Notes under the pieces: model-generated
Databases searched by the model: none
Seen by the model: only the letters and a program-made list of their open reading frames with translations
What the model was told of the DNA's origin: nothing
Position numbers and translations under genes: made by a program
Origin: Bacteroidota bacterium
Lineage (GTDB): Bacteria; Bacteroidota; Bacteroidia; Cytophagales; Cytophagaceae
DNA length: 64,000 nucleotides
Direction: 5' to 3'
Assembly: GCA_023458555.1 (NCBI GenBank)
Contig: JAEWYS010000001.1
Location: 472,512 to 536,511 of the forward strand
Shown here: positions 27,146-35,144 of the stretch, one piece after another
How the letters are laid out: each line of letters begins with the position of its first letter
Numbering within the stretch: the first letter of the stretch is position 1

Positions 27146-28648
27146 ATGACGAAGAGGAAAATATTTTTCATTTTATTCGCTATAATTGTCCCTGTTTTTT
27201 GCTTTGGCCAGAAGGATAAAATAGAACTGGTACAGGCAGATGTGCTCGAAGGGAGAGGCAAAGGAGTGCGGGTACTGAAGGGCAATGTTATATTTAAGCA
27301 GGACGGCTCACTGATGTATACGGATTCCGCGTATTTTTATCCGAAAGAAAATGCACTGGATGCTTTTGGCAGAGTAAGGATTGTGCAGCCGGATGAAAGT
27401 ACCATCACATCTTCCAAGCTTTTTTACAATGGAAACACGAAGCTCGCACGTTTTAGGAATAACGTTGTTCTTGTTGACGGAAATTCTACGGTAAAAACAG
27501 AAGCGCTGGATTATAATATGGCAGACAAGACCGCCATATATAATGATGGCGCTACAATTTTTGATCCTCCGAACACCCTTACCAGTGTCAGGGGCAAATA
27601 TGAGGCCAGCAGCCGGATTTTCAATTTCCGGGATAATGTAAAAGTTATTAATCAGACAGACGATTTTATTCTCTATTCCCAGCACCTCTTGTACAACTCG
27701 GAAACTAAAATTGCTACTTTCCTTGGTCCTTCCACGATCATTTCGAAAGGTGATACTATTCATGCGGAGTCAGGAAACTACAATACGATGACGAAGGAAA
27801 GTGATATGGATCAATCCGTTATTTTATCCGGTGCTTATGAAATTTCAGGTGATAATATCATTTACAATAAGCTGCTCGATCAGGGTACTTTGAAAGGCAA
27901 TGTTCGGATGTATAGTAAAGAAGATGATATTACTATTCTTGGAAATGATGCCATTCATCGCGGAGATTTGGGGTATACCAAGGTTTTCGGTGATGCTTTA
28001 ATGATAAAAGTCTCCGACGGAGACACTTTATTTTTGAATGCGGATACACTTGTGTCGATCGATAAAAAACAGACTACCGGTGAGAAGAAACTGCTTGCTT
28101 ACTATAACAGTAAAGTTTTCAAAAAAGACTTTCAGGCTGTTGCCGACTCCCTTGTGTATAACTTTGCCGACTCCCTTATTTCCTTTTACGAGCAACCGGT
28201 GCTGTGGAATCTTGACAATCAGATTCTGGGAGATACTATTTATGTGCAGATGGTCAACGGGCATATAGACATGATGTACCTGCGTCAGAACAGCTTTATT
28301 ATATCGCTTGACGAACTAAAGCACTATAACCAGGTTAAGGGAAGAGATATCGATGCGTGGTTTGTCAATGATTCGATCCGGAGAGTGGATGTTGTCGGAA
28401 ATGCACAGAGCATCTATTTTGTGCTGGAAGGAGATACTGTGCTTACCGGTATGAATAAAGTGATAAGCAGTAATATGAAAATGTTTTTTGAAAATAATAA
28501 AGTAAAGACCATATCGTTCCTCAAAAAACCTGAAGGCTCTTTTATTCCACCCCAGCTGATTCAGGAGCCTGATACCAGATTGAAAGGATTTAAGTGGTGG
28601 CATGAACGCAGACCAACCCGTGAGCAGGTTGTCAAGCAGAAGCTCTAA
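27146..28648 (+). CDS. OstA/LptA-like periplasmic protein
   Basis: 500 residues with a signal peptide (FFILFAIIVPVFCFGQ). The body has repeated short beta motifs of the OstA type (VLEGRGKGVRVLKGNVIF, LDAFGRVRI, ALDYNMADKTAIYNDGA, LKGNVRMYSKEDD), as in LptA/LptD N-terminal jellyrolls that carry lipopolysaccharide across the periplasm. Bacteroidota commonly have such a long OstA protein; whether it is the LptA equivalent is inference. It heads a run that continues with bamD and rpoZ. Confidence 0.82.
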   Translation: MTKRKIFFILFAIIVPVFCFGQKDKIELVQADVLEGRGKGVRVLKGNVIFKQDGSLMYTDSAYFYPKENALDAFGRVRIVQPDESTITSSKLFYNGNTKLARFRNNVVLVDGNSTVKTEALDYNMADKTAIYNDGATIFDPPNTLTSVRGKYEASSRIFNFRDNVKVINQTDDFILYSQHLLYNSETKIATFLGPSTIISKGDTIHAESGNYNTMTKESDMDQSVILSGAYEISGDNIIYNKLLDQGTLKGNVRMYSKEDDITILGNDAIHRGDLGYTKVFGDALMIKVSDGDTLFLNADTLVSIDKKQTTGEKKLLAYYNSKVFKKDFQAVADSLVYNFADSLISFYEQPVLWNLDNQILGDTIYVQMVNGHIDMMYLRQNSFIISLDELKHYNQVKGRDIDAWFVNDSIRRVDVVGNAQSIYFVLEGDTVLTGMNKVISSNMKMFFENNKVKTISFLKKPEGSFIPPQLIQEPDTRLKGFKWWHERRPTREQVVKQKL

Positions 28649-28656
28649 AAATCGGA

Positions 28657-28687
28657 TTTGATGTAAATTTTACAAATGTTATATTTG
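28657..28687 (+). promoter_or_regulatory. Canonical Bacteroidota promoter for bamD
   Basis: TTTG at 28657-28660, a 19-nt spacer, then TATATTTG at 28680-28687: an exact match to the -33/-7 consensus. The expected transcript start falls at or within a few bases of the ATG at 28694, so the message would be leaderless or nearly so. Confidence 0.6.
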
Positions 28688-28693
28688 CGTGTC

Positions 28694-29512
28694 ATGAAAA
28701 GAAAGCTGGTATATTTTTTTCTCCTCATCGTTGCAGGAACCATTCTGAGCTGCAGTAAATTTGAAAAAATCAGAAACAGCAATGATCTCAATAAAAGGCT
28801 TGAGGCAGCCTATGGTTATTATGAAGAAGGAGAATATTACAAAGCTCAGGTTCTTTTTGATGAAACATTGCCTTTGCTGAAAGGATCGGAAGCTGCAGAA
28901 AAGGCCTCATTTTACAGAGCGCAGAGCTATTACCAGCAAAAGCAGTATGTGCTGAGCGCTTATTATTTTAAAGAATTTTATGATCTTTATACCAGAAGCG
29001 ACCGGGCTGAAGAGTCCTTGTATATGGCTGCAAAATCCCTGTACAATGATGCACCGAGATATAATCTTGATCAGACCAGCTCTCATGATGCATTAAGGGC
29101 TTTTCAGAAATTTGCAAACCGTTATCCTAAAAGCCAGTATCTCGAAGAGGTAAATCAGCTGACAGATGAGATCAATAAAAAGCTTGAGAGAAAGGCTTTT
29201 GACAAAGCAAGGCTATATTACGATCTGGGAAAAAACAATAATATTCATTATAAATCAGCGGTTATAGCTTTTGGAGCTTTTATGAAGCAATACCCTTCTT
29301 CCGGTTATGTCGAAGAAGCATCCTGGCTGCAGATTAACTCCCAGTTTAAGCTGGCTCAGGTCAGTGTAACTGCAAAACAGGAGGAAAGGTATTTGGAAGC
29401 TATCGAATTTTATGAGAATTTTGTAGATCAGTATCCGAATAGTAAATTCAAAAAAGAGGCTGAGCAAATTTATAAAAAGAGCCTTGACAGTATAAAAAAG
29501 ATCAGAAGCTAA
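28694..29512 (+). CDS. bamD: Outer-membrane assembly lipoprotein BamD
   Basis: 272 residues from the ATG at 28694; an upstream ATG at 28676 lies inside the predicted promoter and is not favoured. The signal peptide ends in a lipobox (VAGTILSCSK). Tetratricopeptide-like repeats follow (LEAAYGYYEEGEYYKAQVLFDE..., YYFKEFYDLYTRSDRAEESLYM, AFQKFANRYPKSQYLEEVNQL, YENFVDQYPNSKFKKEAEQI). BamD is the essential lipoprotein that works with BamA in inserting beta barrels. It sits 2 bp before rpoZ. Confidence 0.92.
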   Translation: MKRKLVYFFLLIVAGTILSCSKFEKIRNSNDLNKRLEAAYGYYEEGEYYKAQVLFDETLPLLKGSEAAEKASFYRAQSYYQQKQYVLSAYYFKEFYDLYTRSDRAEESLYMAAKSLYNDAPRYNLDQTSSHDALRAFQKFANRYPKSQYLEEVNQLTDEINKKLERKAFDKARLYYDLGKNNNIHYKSAVIAFGAFMKQYPSSGYVEEASWLQINSQFKLAQVSVTAKQEERYLEAIEFYENFVDQYPNSKFKKEAEQIYKKSLDSIKKIRS

Positions 29513-29514
29513 TT

Positions 29515-29856
29515 ATGAAAAAAACAAACATACCTTCAGCGATTATAACCAGAGATACGGAAAAACTTGCTGCAAAGACCGGAAATATATACGAAAGCAT
29601 TGTTGTAGCATCTAAAAGAGCAAGACAGGTGTCTACTAAAGTTAAGGAAGAACTGAATAATAAACTTGCTGACTTTGCTTCTACCGTTGATAACCTGGAA
29701 GAGATCTTTGAAAACAGAGAGCAGATTGAAATCTCTAAATTCTATGAAAGAATGCCAAAGCCTTCTATCGTAGCATTGGAAGAGTTTATGGATGACAAAA
29801 TCATGTTCAGAAGGGTTGAGGAGGAAAATACACCTTCTCAGTCAGAGAAAGAATAA
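29515..29856 (+). CDS. rpoZ: RNA polymerase omega subunit, Bacteroidota type
   Basis: 113 residues. KLAAKTGNIYESIVVASKRARQV is the conserved omega helix that wraps the beta-prime C terminus, with the longer C-terminal tail (FYERMPKPSIVALEEFMDDK) usual in this phylum. The context between bamD and coaBC is the conserved Bacteroidota arrangement and supports the call. Confidence 0.9.
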   Translation: MKKTNIPSAIITRDTEKLAAKTGNIYESIVVASKRARQVSTKVKEELNNKLADFASTVDNLEEIFENREQIEISKFYERMPKPSIVALEEFMDDKIMFRRVEEENTPSQSEKE

Positions 29857-29864
29857 GTACCTGT

Positions 29865-31073
29865 ATGCTCCGTGGAAAGAAGGTATTACTCGGAGTTTGC
29901 GGAAGCATAGCAGCTTATAAAGCTGCTCATCTGGTGCGTTTACTTGTAAAAGAACAGGCAGAAGTAAAGGTAATTGCCACTACTTCTGCCTGTTCTTTTA
30001 TTACTCCGCTCACTCTTTCGACATTAAGCAAGCATCCGGTTATTACTGAGCTTACAAGTGATGCTCAAACCGGAGTTTGGAATAATCACGTTGAACTGGG
30101 GCTCTGGGCAGATATTTTTCTTATTGCTCCTGCCTCTGCCAATACTATAGCCAAATGCGCGGGTGGTATCTGTGACAATCTGCTGACAGCTGTATATCTG
30201 TCTGCCAGATGTCCGGTAGTTTTTGCTCCTGCCATGGATCTGGATATGTATCAGCATCCCGCAACCAGAAGAAATCTGAAACTTTTGCAGGAATATGGCA
30301 ATCATATAGCTGATTCTTCACACGGAGAACTGGCAAGCGGACTTATAGGTAAAGGAAGAATGCAGGAGCCGGAAGAGCTTCTGAGTTATCTGCAGAATTT
30401 GCTGAGTAGTCCGGAGCATTTACCTCTGAAAGGAAAAAAAGTGCTTATTACTGCAGGACCTACTTACGAACCAGTAGATCCTGTCCGCTTTATAGGCAAT
30501 CGTTCAACCGGTAAAATGGGCTATGCACTCGCTGCAGAGTGTCTGCATCAGGGCGGGGAAGTCATATTGGTATCCGGGCCAACCTATCTTAAGGAAGAAG
30601 AAGGAGTAAAGTGTGTCCGTGTTCAAACAGCCGAGGAAATGTATACTGAGGCTCTCCGGTATTCAGAGAAAGCCGATATTATAATTATGGCTGCTGCTGT
30701 AGCGGATTATAAACCCGCTATTGTCCATAGCGGTAAAATGAAAAAAGATACCGGGGATAACATGCTGGAATTGCCGCTTACTCAAACAAAAGATATAGCT
30801 GCCGAGCTTGGTAAAAGAAAAAGAAAAGATCAGATAATCATCGGATTTGCTCTTGAAACAGATAATGAGCTTCAGAATGCACAAAAGAAAATTCTTAGCA
30901 AGAATCTGGATTTTATTGTTTTAAACTCGCTTAATGACCCTGGAGCCGGTTTCGGATATGATACCAACAAGATAACGATTATTGACAGGTATAATAAAAT
31001 AAACGCTTTTGAGTTAAAAAGTAAGAAAGACGCTGCATCAGATATCATTCAGAATATCTTTGCTCTATTATAA
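29865..31073 (+). CDS. coaBC: Bifunctional phosphopantothenoylcysteine decarboxylase / phosphopantothenate-cysteine ligase
   Basis: 402 residues. The N-terminal flavoprotein CoaC domain has GVCGSIAAYKAAHLVRLL, the conserved His in TGVWNNHVELGLWAD and the PAMDLDMYQHPA lid. The C-terminal CoaB ligase domain starts KGKKVLITAGPTYEPVDPVRF and has GNRSTGKMGYAL and AAVADYKP. It makes 4'-phosphopantetheine for coenzyme A. It starts 8 bp after rpoZ and ends 3 bp before the DUF4835 gene. Confidence 0.95.
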   Translation: MLRGKKVLLGVCGSIAAYKAAHLVRLLVKEQAEVKVIATTSACSFITPLTLSTLSKHPVITELTSDAQTGVWNNHVELGLWADIFLIAPASANTIAKCAGGICDNLLTAVYLSARCPVVFAPAMDLDMYQHPATRRNLKLLQEYGNHIADSSHGELASGLIGKGRMQEPEELLSYLQNLLSSPEHLPLKGKKVLITAGPTYEPVDPVRFIGNRSTGKMGYALAAECLHQGGEVILVSGPTYLKEEEGVKCVRVQTAEEMYTEALRYSEKADIIIMAAAVADYKPAIVHSGKMKKDTGDNMLELPLTQTKDIAAELGKRKRKDQIIIGFALETDNELQNAQKKILSKNLDFIVLNSLNDPGAGFGYDTNKITIIDRYNKINAFELKSKKDAASDIIQNIFALL

Positions 31074-31076
31074 TTC

Positions 31077-31976
31077 ATGAATAAAATACACATTATACTC
31101 TTTTTTCTCATTTTTCAGGGTTTGTATGCACATGCTCAGGAATTGAACTGCAATGTCTCGATTAATGCGGAGAAGATACAGGCTACAGACAGACGTGTAT
31201 TTGAAACCATGCAGAAGGATATTGCATCATTTATCAATACCCGTAAATGGACTGACGATGCTTTTGAAACAGAAGAACGTATTAAATGCAATATACTTAT
31301 TACCCTCGAAAAAGGAGCGGTGACAGCCGGAAGTTATGAAGGATCTATACAGATTATGGCACTGAGGCCTGTATATGGCTCAACCTATGAGACAGTATTG
31401 TTAAACTTTCTGGACAGGAGCTTTCAGTTTGAATACAGAGAGTCCATTCAGATGAACTTTAATGAAAACAGCTTCCTGTCCAATCTAACCTCTGTACTTG
31501 GCTATTATATCAATATTATCATAGGAATGGATTATGATTCTTTTTCTCCGTTGGGCGGTTCTCCGTATTTTGAAAAAGCCCGGAATATTCTGAATACGGC
31601 GATGTCTTCGGCTCCGGGCTGGGATGAAGGAAAAGATTACAACGGTCGCTACTGGCTGCAGGAAAATATGAATCATCAGCAGATTACGGAATTTAGGGAA
31701 GGGTTTTACAAATATCACAGAGTTGCTCTTGATTCGTTTGATGAAAATCAGGATGAAAAAAGGAAAGAAATTCTCGAATACCTTAAGTCGATCAGACAGG
31801 TCAATATACTAAAACCCTATTCCATAGTCATTAAATCATTTTTTCTGGCTAAATCAGACGAGCTGGTAGGAGTTTTTTCCAAGGGAGATATGAAAGTACG
31901 GGAAGAGGCTGCCAGAATACTGAGAGAACTGGATCCGCTCAATTCTGAAAAATATCAGCGTATACTTATGCGATAA
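31077..31976 (+). CDS. porD: DUF4835 family protein (PorD-like)
   Basis: 299 residues with a signal peptide (IHIILFFLIFQGLYAHA), then QELNCNVSINAEKIQATDRRVFETMQ, the recognisable start of DUF4835 proteins, and PVYGSTYETVLLNFLDRSFQFEY in the middle. NCBI naming links the family to type IX secretion as PorD; the direct role is poorly defined. It lies 3 bp after coaBC, in the usual rpoZ-coaBC-DUF4835 order, although the recN that often follows elsewhere is absent here. Confidence 0.82.
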   Translation: MNKIHIILFFLIFQGLYAHAQELNCNVSINAEKIQATDRRVFETMQKDIASFINTRKWTDDAFETEERIKCNILITLEKGAVTAGSYEGSIQIMALRPVYGSTYETVLLNFLDRSFQFEYRESIQMNFNENSFLSNLTSVLGYYINIIIGMDYDSFSPLGGSPYFEKARNILNTAMSSAPGWDEGKDYNGRYWLQENMNHQQITEFREGFYKYHRVALDSFDENQDEKRKEILEYLKSIRQVNILKPYSIVIKSFFLAKSDELVGVFSKGDMKVREEAARILRELDPLNSEKYQRILMR

Positions 31977-32148
31977 GCGGTATATTTTTTAAGTAGCATA
32001 TATTTTTTCATTCATTCTGGATTGATAATTAGAGTAGTATAAGATGTGTTTTAATATTTATATTTTTTATATATAAAATCCAGTTTTGCAGTTTCACAAT
32101 ACCGTATACGGGGGGTAACCTAACCAAATTTTAACCTACTACCTGTTT

Positions 32149-33597
32149 ATGATGATTGAAACTCCCTCTTCTGCTTTGGAGAAGTTCTTTTACTATTCTC
32201 CGGATCCCATGTTTATTGTATCACCTTCCGGATATATTAAGTTGTGCAATGAGGCCTTGTCAATAGCACTGGGTTATACTGCTCATGAGTTCCATAACCG
32301 CCCTATGGAGGAATTTGTCTGTTCTGACGAACGCTCTTCTTTATCCCGATGGCTCTATTTCTTCTTCAATGGAAAACCAGATAAAAAAAACATTCAATAC
32401 AGATTTAATACTAAGGACGGGAAGGTAAGGTTGCTGGAATGGAAAAAAAGATTTTTGTCCGAGTCTGGAGATTTATATGTAATTGCTCATGATATCACGG
32501 ACTCTAAACGCAAAAAGACAGAAAGTGAAGATACCAGAAACAGATTGCTGAAACTGATAGATCTTGTTCCTCACCCTATTTTTTTAAAGGATAAGGAAGG
32601 AAAATATATTCTGGTAAATCAGGCACAGGCCAATCTTTTTTGCAGAGCAAAGAAAGAGCTGCTGGGGAAGGCCGATTATGAACTGATCACAGCAGAAGAA
32701 GAGATGACTGTGATCAAAGACTCTGATTATACAGTAGCTTACCAAAGAGAGCCTGTGACATTACCGGTGCAGACCATTACTCTTACAAATGGCATGACCC
32801 GGGTCTTACATACAACCAAGGTACCCTTTTGTAATACTTCCAATGGAGAAATCAGCATTTTGGGTGTTTCAATGGATGTTACCGAATTGAAGCTTGCGGA
32901 AGATGAGCTTCGACGTATCAATTTTGAACTGGATAGCTTTGTTTACAGGTCATCTCACGACCTCAAAGCACCTTTGTGTTCTGTCGGCGGCCTGCTAAGT
33001 TTGTTGCAGTATGAAAAGAGTACGGAATTGCGGGAAAAATATATTGATGAGGCTAGAGAAAGTATCCGAAAGCTGATCCAGTTTATTTCGGATATGACTG
33101 ATTATGCAAGAAATAAGAGTGTTAATCTGCAAATTGGCGAAATTGATATTAAGAGGATTGCAAGGGAATGTGTTGAAAATCTTTATTTTATGTCCCATGC
33201 TAACCGGATTGAATTCAAGATCAGGGTTAGCATTGAGGATGGATTTTATTCGGATGAAAACAGAATCCGCATAATTCTGATGAATTTACTTTCTAATGCG
33301 ATTAAGTATTGTGATCCAATGAAAGAAAGGATGTTTATTGGAGTAAATATTAAGAAAATAAGAAAAAATGTTACTCTTACTATAGTTGATAACGGTTTAG
33401 GTATTGAGCCTGAGTTTCAGAACAGGGTTTTTGAAATGTTTTTTAGAGCATCTGAGCTTTCATTTGGTTCAGGATTAGGTCTTTATATAGTAAAGCAGGT
33501 GGCTGAGAAATTACGGGGTTTGGTTCATGTTCATTCCAGATATGGCCGGGGAACAATTTTTACGGTGGTATTACCTGATATTCGATCTACTCTTTAA
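32149..33597 (+). CDS. PAS-domain sensor histidine kinase
   Basis: 482 residues with no signal peptide or membrane segments. Two PAS domains (about 10-130 and 130-255, each ending in DITDSKRKK or DVTELKLAE) are followed by the kinase core: H-box RSSHDLKAPLCSV with H270, N-box NLLSNAIKYCD, DNGLGIE and GSGLGLYIVKQ. It senses a cytoplasmic or diffusible signal. No response regulator gene is next to it. Its 3' end is followed by a 450-bp intergenic region with a candidate structured RNA. Confidence 0.88.
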   Translation: MMIETPSSALEKFFYYSPDPMFIVSPSGYIKLCNEALSIALGYTAHEFHNRPMEEFVCSDERSSLSRWLYFFFNGKPDKKNIQYRFNTKDGKVRLLEWKKRFLSESGDLYVIAHDITDSKRKKTESEDTRNRLLKLIDLVPHPIFLKDKEGKYILVNQAQANLFCRAKKELLGKADYELITAEEEMTVIKDSDYTVAYQREPVTLPVQTITLTNGMTRVLHTTKVPFCNTSNGEISILGVSMDVTELKLAEDELRRINFELDSFVYRSSHDLKAPLCSVGGLLSLLQYEKSTELREKYIDEARESIRKLIQFISDMTDYARNKSVNLQIGEIDIKRIARECVENLYFMSHANRIEFKIRVSIEDGFYSDENRIRIILMNLLSNAIKYCDPMKERMFIGVNIKKIRKNVTLTIVDNGLGIEPEFQNRVFEMFFRASELSFGSGLGLYIVKQVAEKLRGLVHVHSRYGRGTIFTVVLPDIRSTL

Positions 33598-33782
33598 TTA
33601 ATCTGGTCGATGGGGTTACAAAAATGTGACATAAAAATTTGGTCAATATTACATTTTTATAATGTTTCAAAGAAAACCAATTTTTTACCCATTCGTTTTG
33701 ATCAGTAATAACACGCTAAGAAATACAACATATAGCTTAAAGATTTTTAATAAATCTAAAAAGGTTTCTATATTTACGGCAT
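33598..33782. other. Intergenic region before the candidate ncRNA
   Basis: AT-rich sequence with no frame. The octamer TATATTTA at 33769-33776 differs from the TAnnTTTG -7 box only at the last base and would start a transcript near 33783. Confidence 0.4.
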
Positions 33783-33930
33783 AAATTTCCTGTTTCCTTG
33801 AGAAACCGCCAAGATATTAAGATTCACAGGAAATACAAGCTTAAAGCTATGTGGGCTTGGCTGTATGTGAATCTAAGGTCCGTGGCGGTACCTTCAGGGG
33901 CATACAGTCCAAGTTCCACTCCTTTTACAA
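33783..33930 (+). ncRNA. Candidate structured RNA, possibly 6S-like
   Basis: The interval folds as one long interrupted rod: CTGT/ACAG (33790-33793 with 33904-33907), CCTTGAG/TTCAGGG (33796-33802 with 33893-33899, two G-U), ACCGCCA/TGGCGGT (33805-33811 with 33883-33889), an internal bubble of about 8 nt on each side, AGATTCACA/TGTGAATCT (33820-33828 with 33866-33874), and a terminal CAAGC/GCTTG stem. A rod with a central bubble is the shape of 6S RNA, which is known in Bacteroidota. The bases in this region are also less AT-rich than the flanks. The identity is inference; no covariance model was run and no clear terminator was seen. Confidence 0.5.
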
Positions 33931-34048
33931 AAACTACAGGATTGTTACTAACATTGTTTGGGAATTGACAAGATATTTTCTCCCGATAACAATATAACTT
34001 TTGTTTTTGTAACTCTAAGGAATAAAATTATTATACAGATTTCTCGTT

Positions 34049-35137
34049 GTGAGAAAAAAATCCCATATGTACAGATTCTTTTTTGCGGGTGCTCTATTTT
34101 TTATCCAGATTGTTACCTCGTTTGCACAGACTTCCGCACCTAAATATAGTAATGAATTTTTGAGTATTGGCGTAGGTGCCCGTGCTCATGGTATGAGCAA
34201 TGCAATGACAGCTGTAACCAGCGACGTAACTTCTGGTTACTGGAATCCGGCCGGACTTCTCGATCTACCTTCCAGATATCAGGTTGGACTTATGCACTCA
34301 GAGTATTTTGCTGGTATAGCAAAGTATGACTACGGAAGCGTGGCGACCCGTCTCGATTCCAATTCGGTCATAGGGGTCAGCGTGATTCGTTTCGGGATAG
34401 ATGATATTCCTGATACACGGTTTTTGTATGATGCCAATGGAACGATTAACTATGACAATATCCGTTACTTTTCGGCTTCTGATTATGCTTTTATACTTTC
34501 ATATGCCCGTAAGATTCCCCGCCTGAAAGGAATACAGACCGGAGCAAATTTTAAAGTAGTGCACCGCGTTGTCGGAAGTTTTGCCACGGCCTGGGGATTC
34601 GGTCTTGATGCAGGAGCAAAGTATAAACATAAATCCTGGCTTTTCGGACTTATGGCTCGTGATGTTACCAATACATTTAATGCCTGGTCATATAATACCG
34701 AAATGTTCAGAGATATTTTCATTCAGACAGGAAATGAAATACCGCAGAATTCAATAGAAATAACCCTGCCGAGACTGATTTTGGGGGTGGCAAAAAACTT
34801 TGTTAAGGAAGAAAGGAAAATCGGAGTTCTGGCTGCTCTTGATCTGATCACAACGTTTGATGGTAAGAGAAATACGCTGATCAAGACCGGACTTGCTTCT
34901 GTCGAACCGGCGGCCGGGATCGAGATTGATTATAAAAAAATCATATTTCTGAGAGGCGGGGTTGGCAACTTCCAGAAGATACAGGATTTTAGCCGGAGTT
35001 ATTACAGTGTCCAACCAAATTTTGGAATCGGCGTAAAAATTTACAGGTTTTCGATAGATTATGCACTAACAAACCCCGGAAATACATCGGAGATTCTGTA
35101 CTCTAATGTGTTTTCATTAACAATAAACTTAAACTGA
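34049..35137 (+). CDS. porV: T9SS outer-membrane shuttle protein PorV
   Basis: 362 residues from the GTG at 34049, which gives a basic n-region; an ATG at 34067 is the alternative. The signal peptide ends in IQIVTSFAQ. The mature start (SNEFLSIGVGARAHGMSNAMTA, then SGYWNPAGL) is diagnostic of the PorV/FadL-like T9SS family. PorV collects cargo from the translocon and passes it to the sortase PorU. Its stop is 7 bp before the PorU2-type gene, matching the usual porV-porU pairing. Confidence 0.92.
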   Translation: MRKKSHMYRFFFAGALFFIQIVTSFAQTSAPKYSNEFLSIGVGARAHGMSNAMTAVTSDVTSGYWNPAGLLDLPSRYQVGLMHSEYFAGIAKYDYGSVATRLDSNSVIGVSVIRFGIDDIPDTRFLYDANGTINYDNIRYFSASDYAFILSYARKIPRLKGIQTGANFKVVHRVVGSFATAWGFGLDAGAKYKHKSWLFGLMARDVTNTFNAWSYNTEMFRDIFIQTGNEIPQNSIEITLPRLILGVAKNFVKEERKIGVLAALDLITTFDGKRNTLIKTGLASVEPAAGIEIDYKKIIFLRGGVGNFQKIQDFSRSYYSVQPNFGIGVKIYRFSIDYALTNPGNTSEILYSNVFSLTINLN

Positions 35138-35144
35138 CGGGTAA

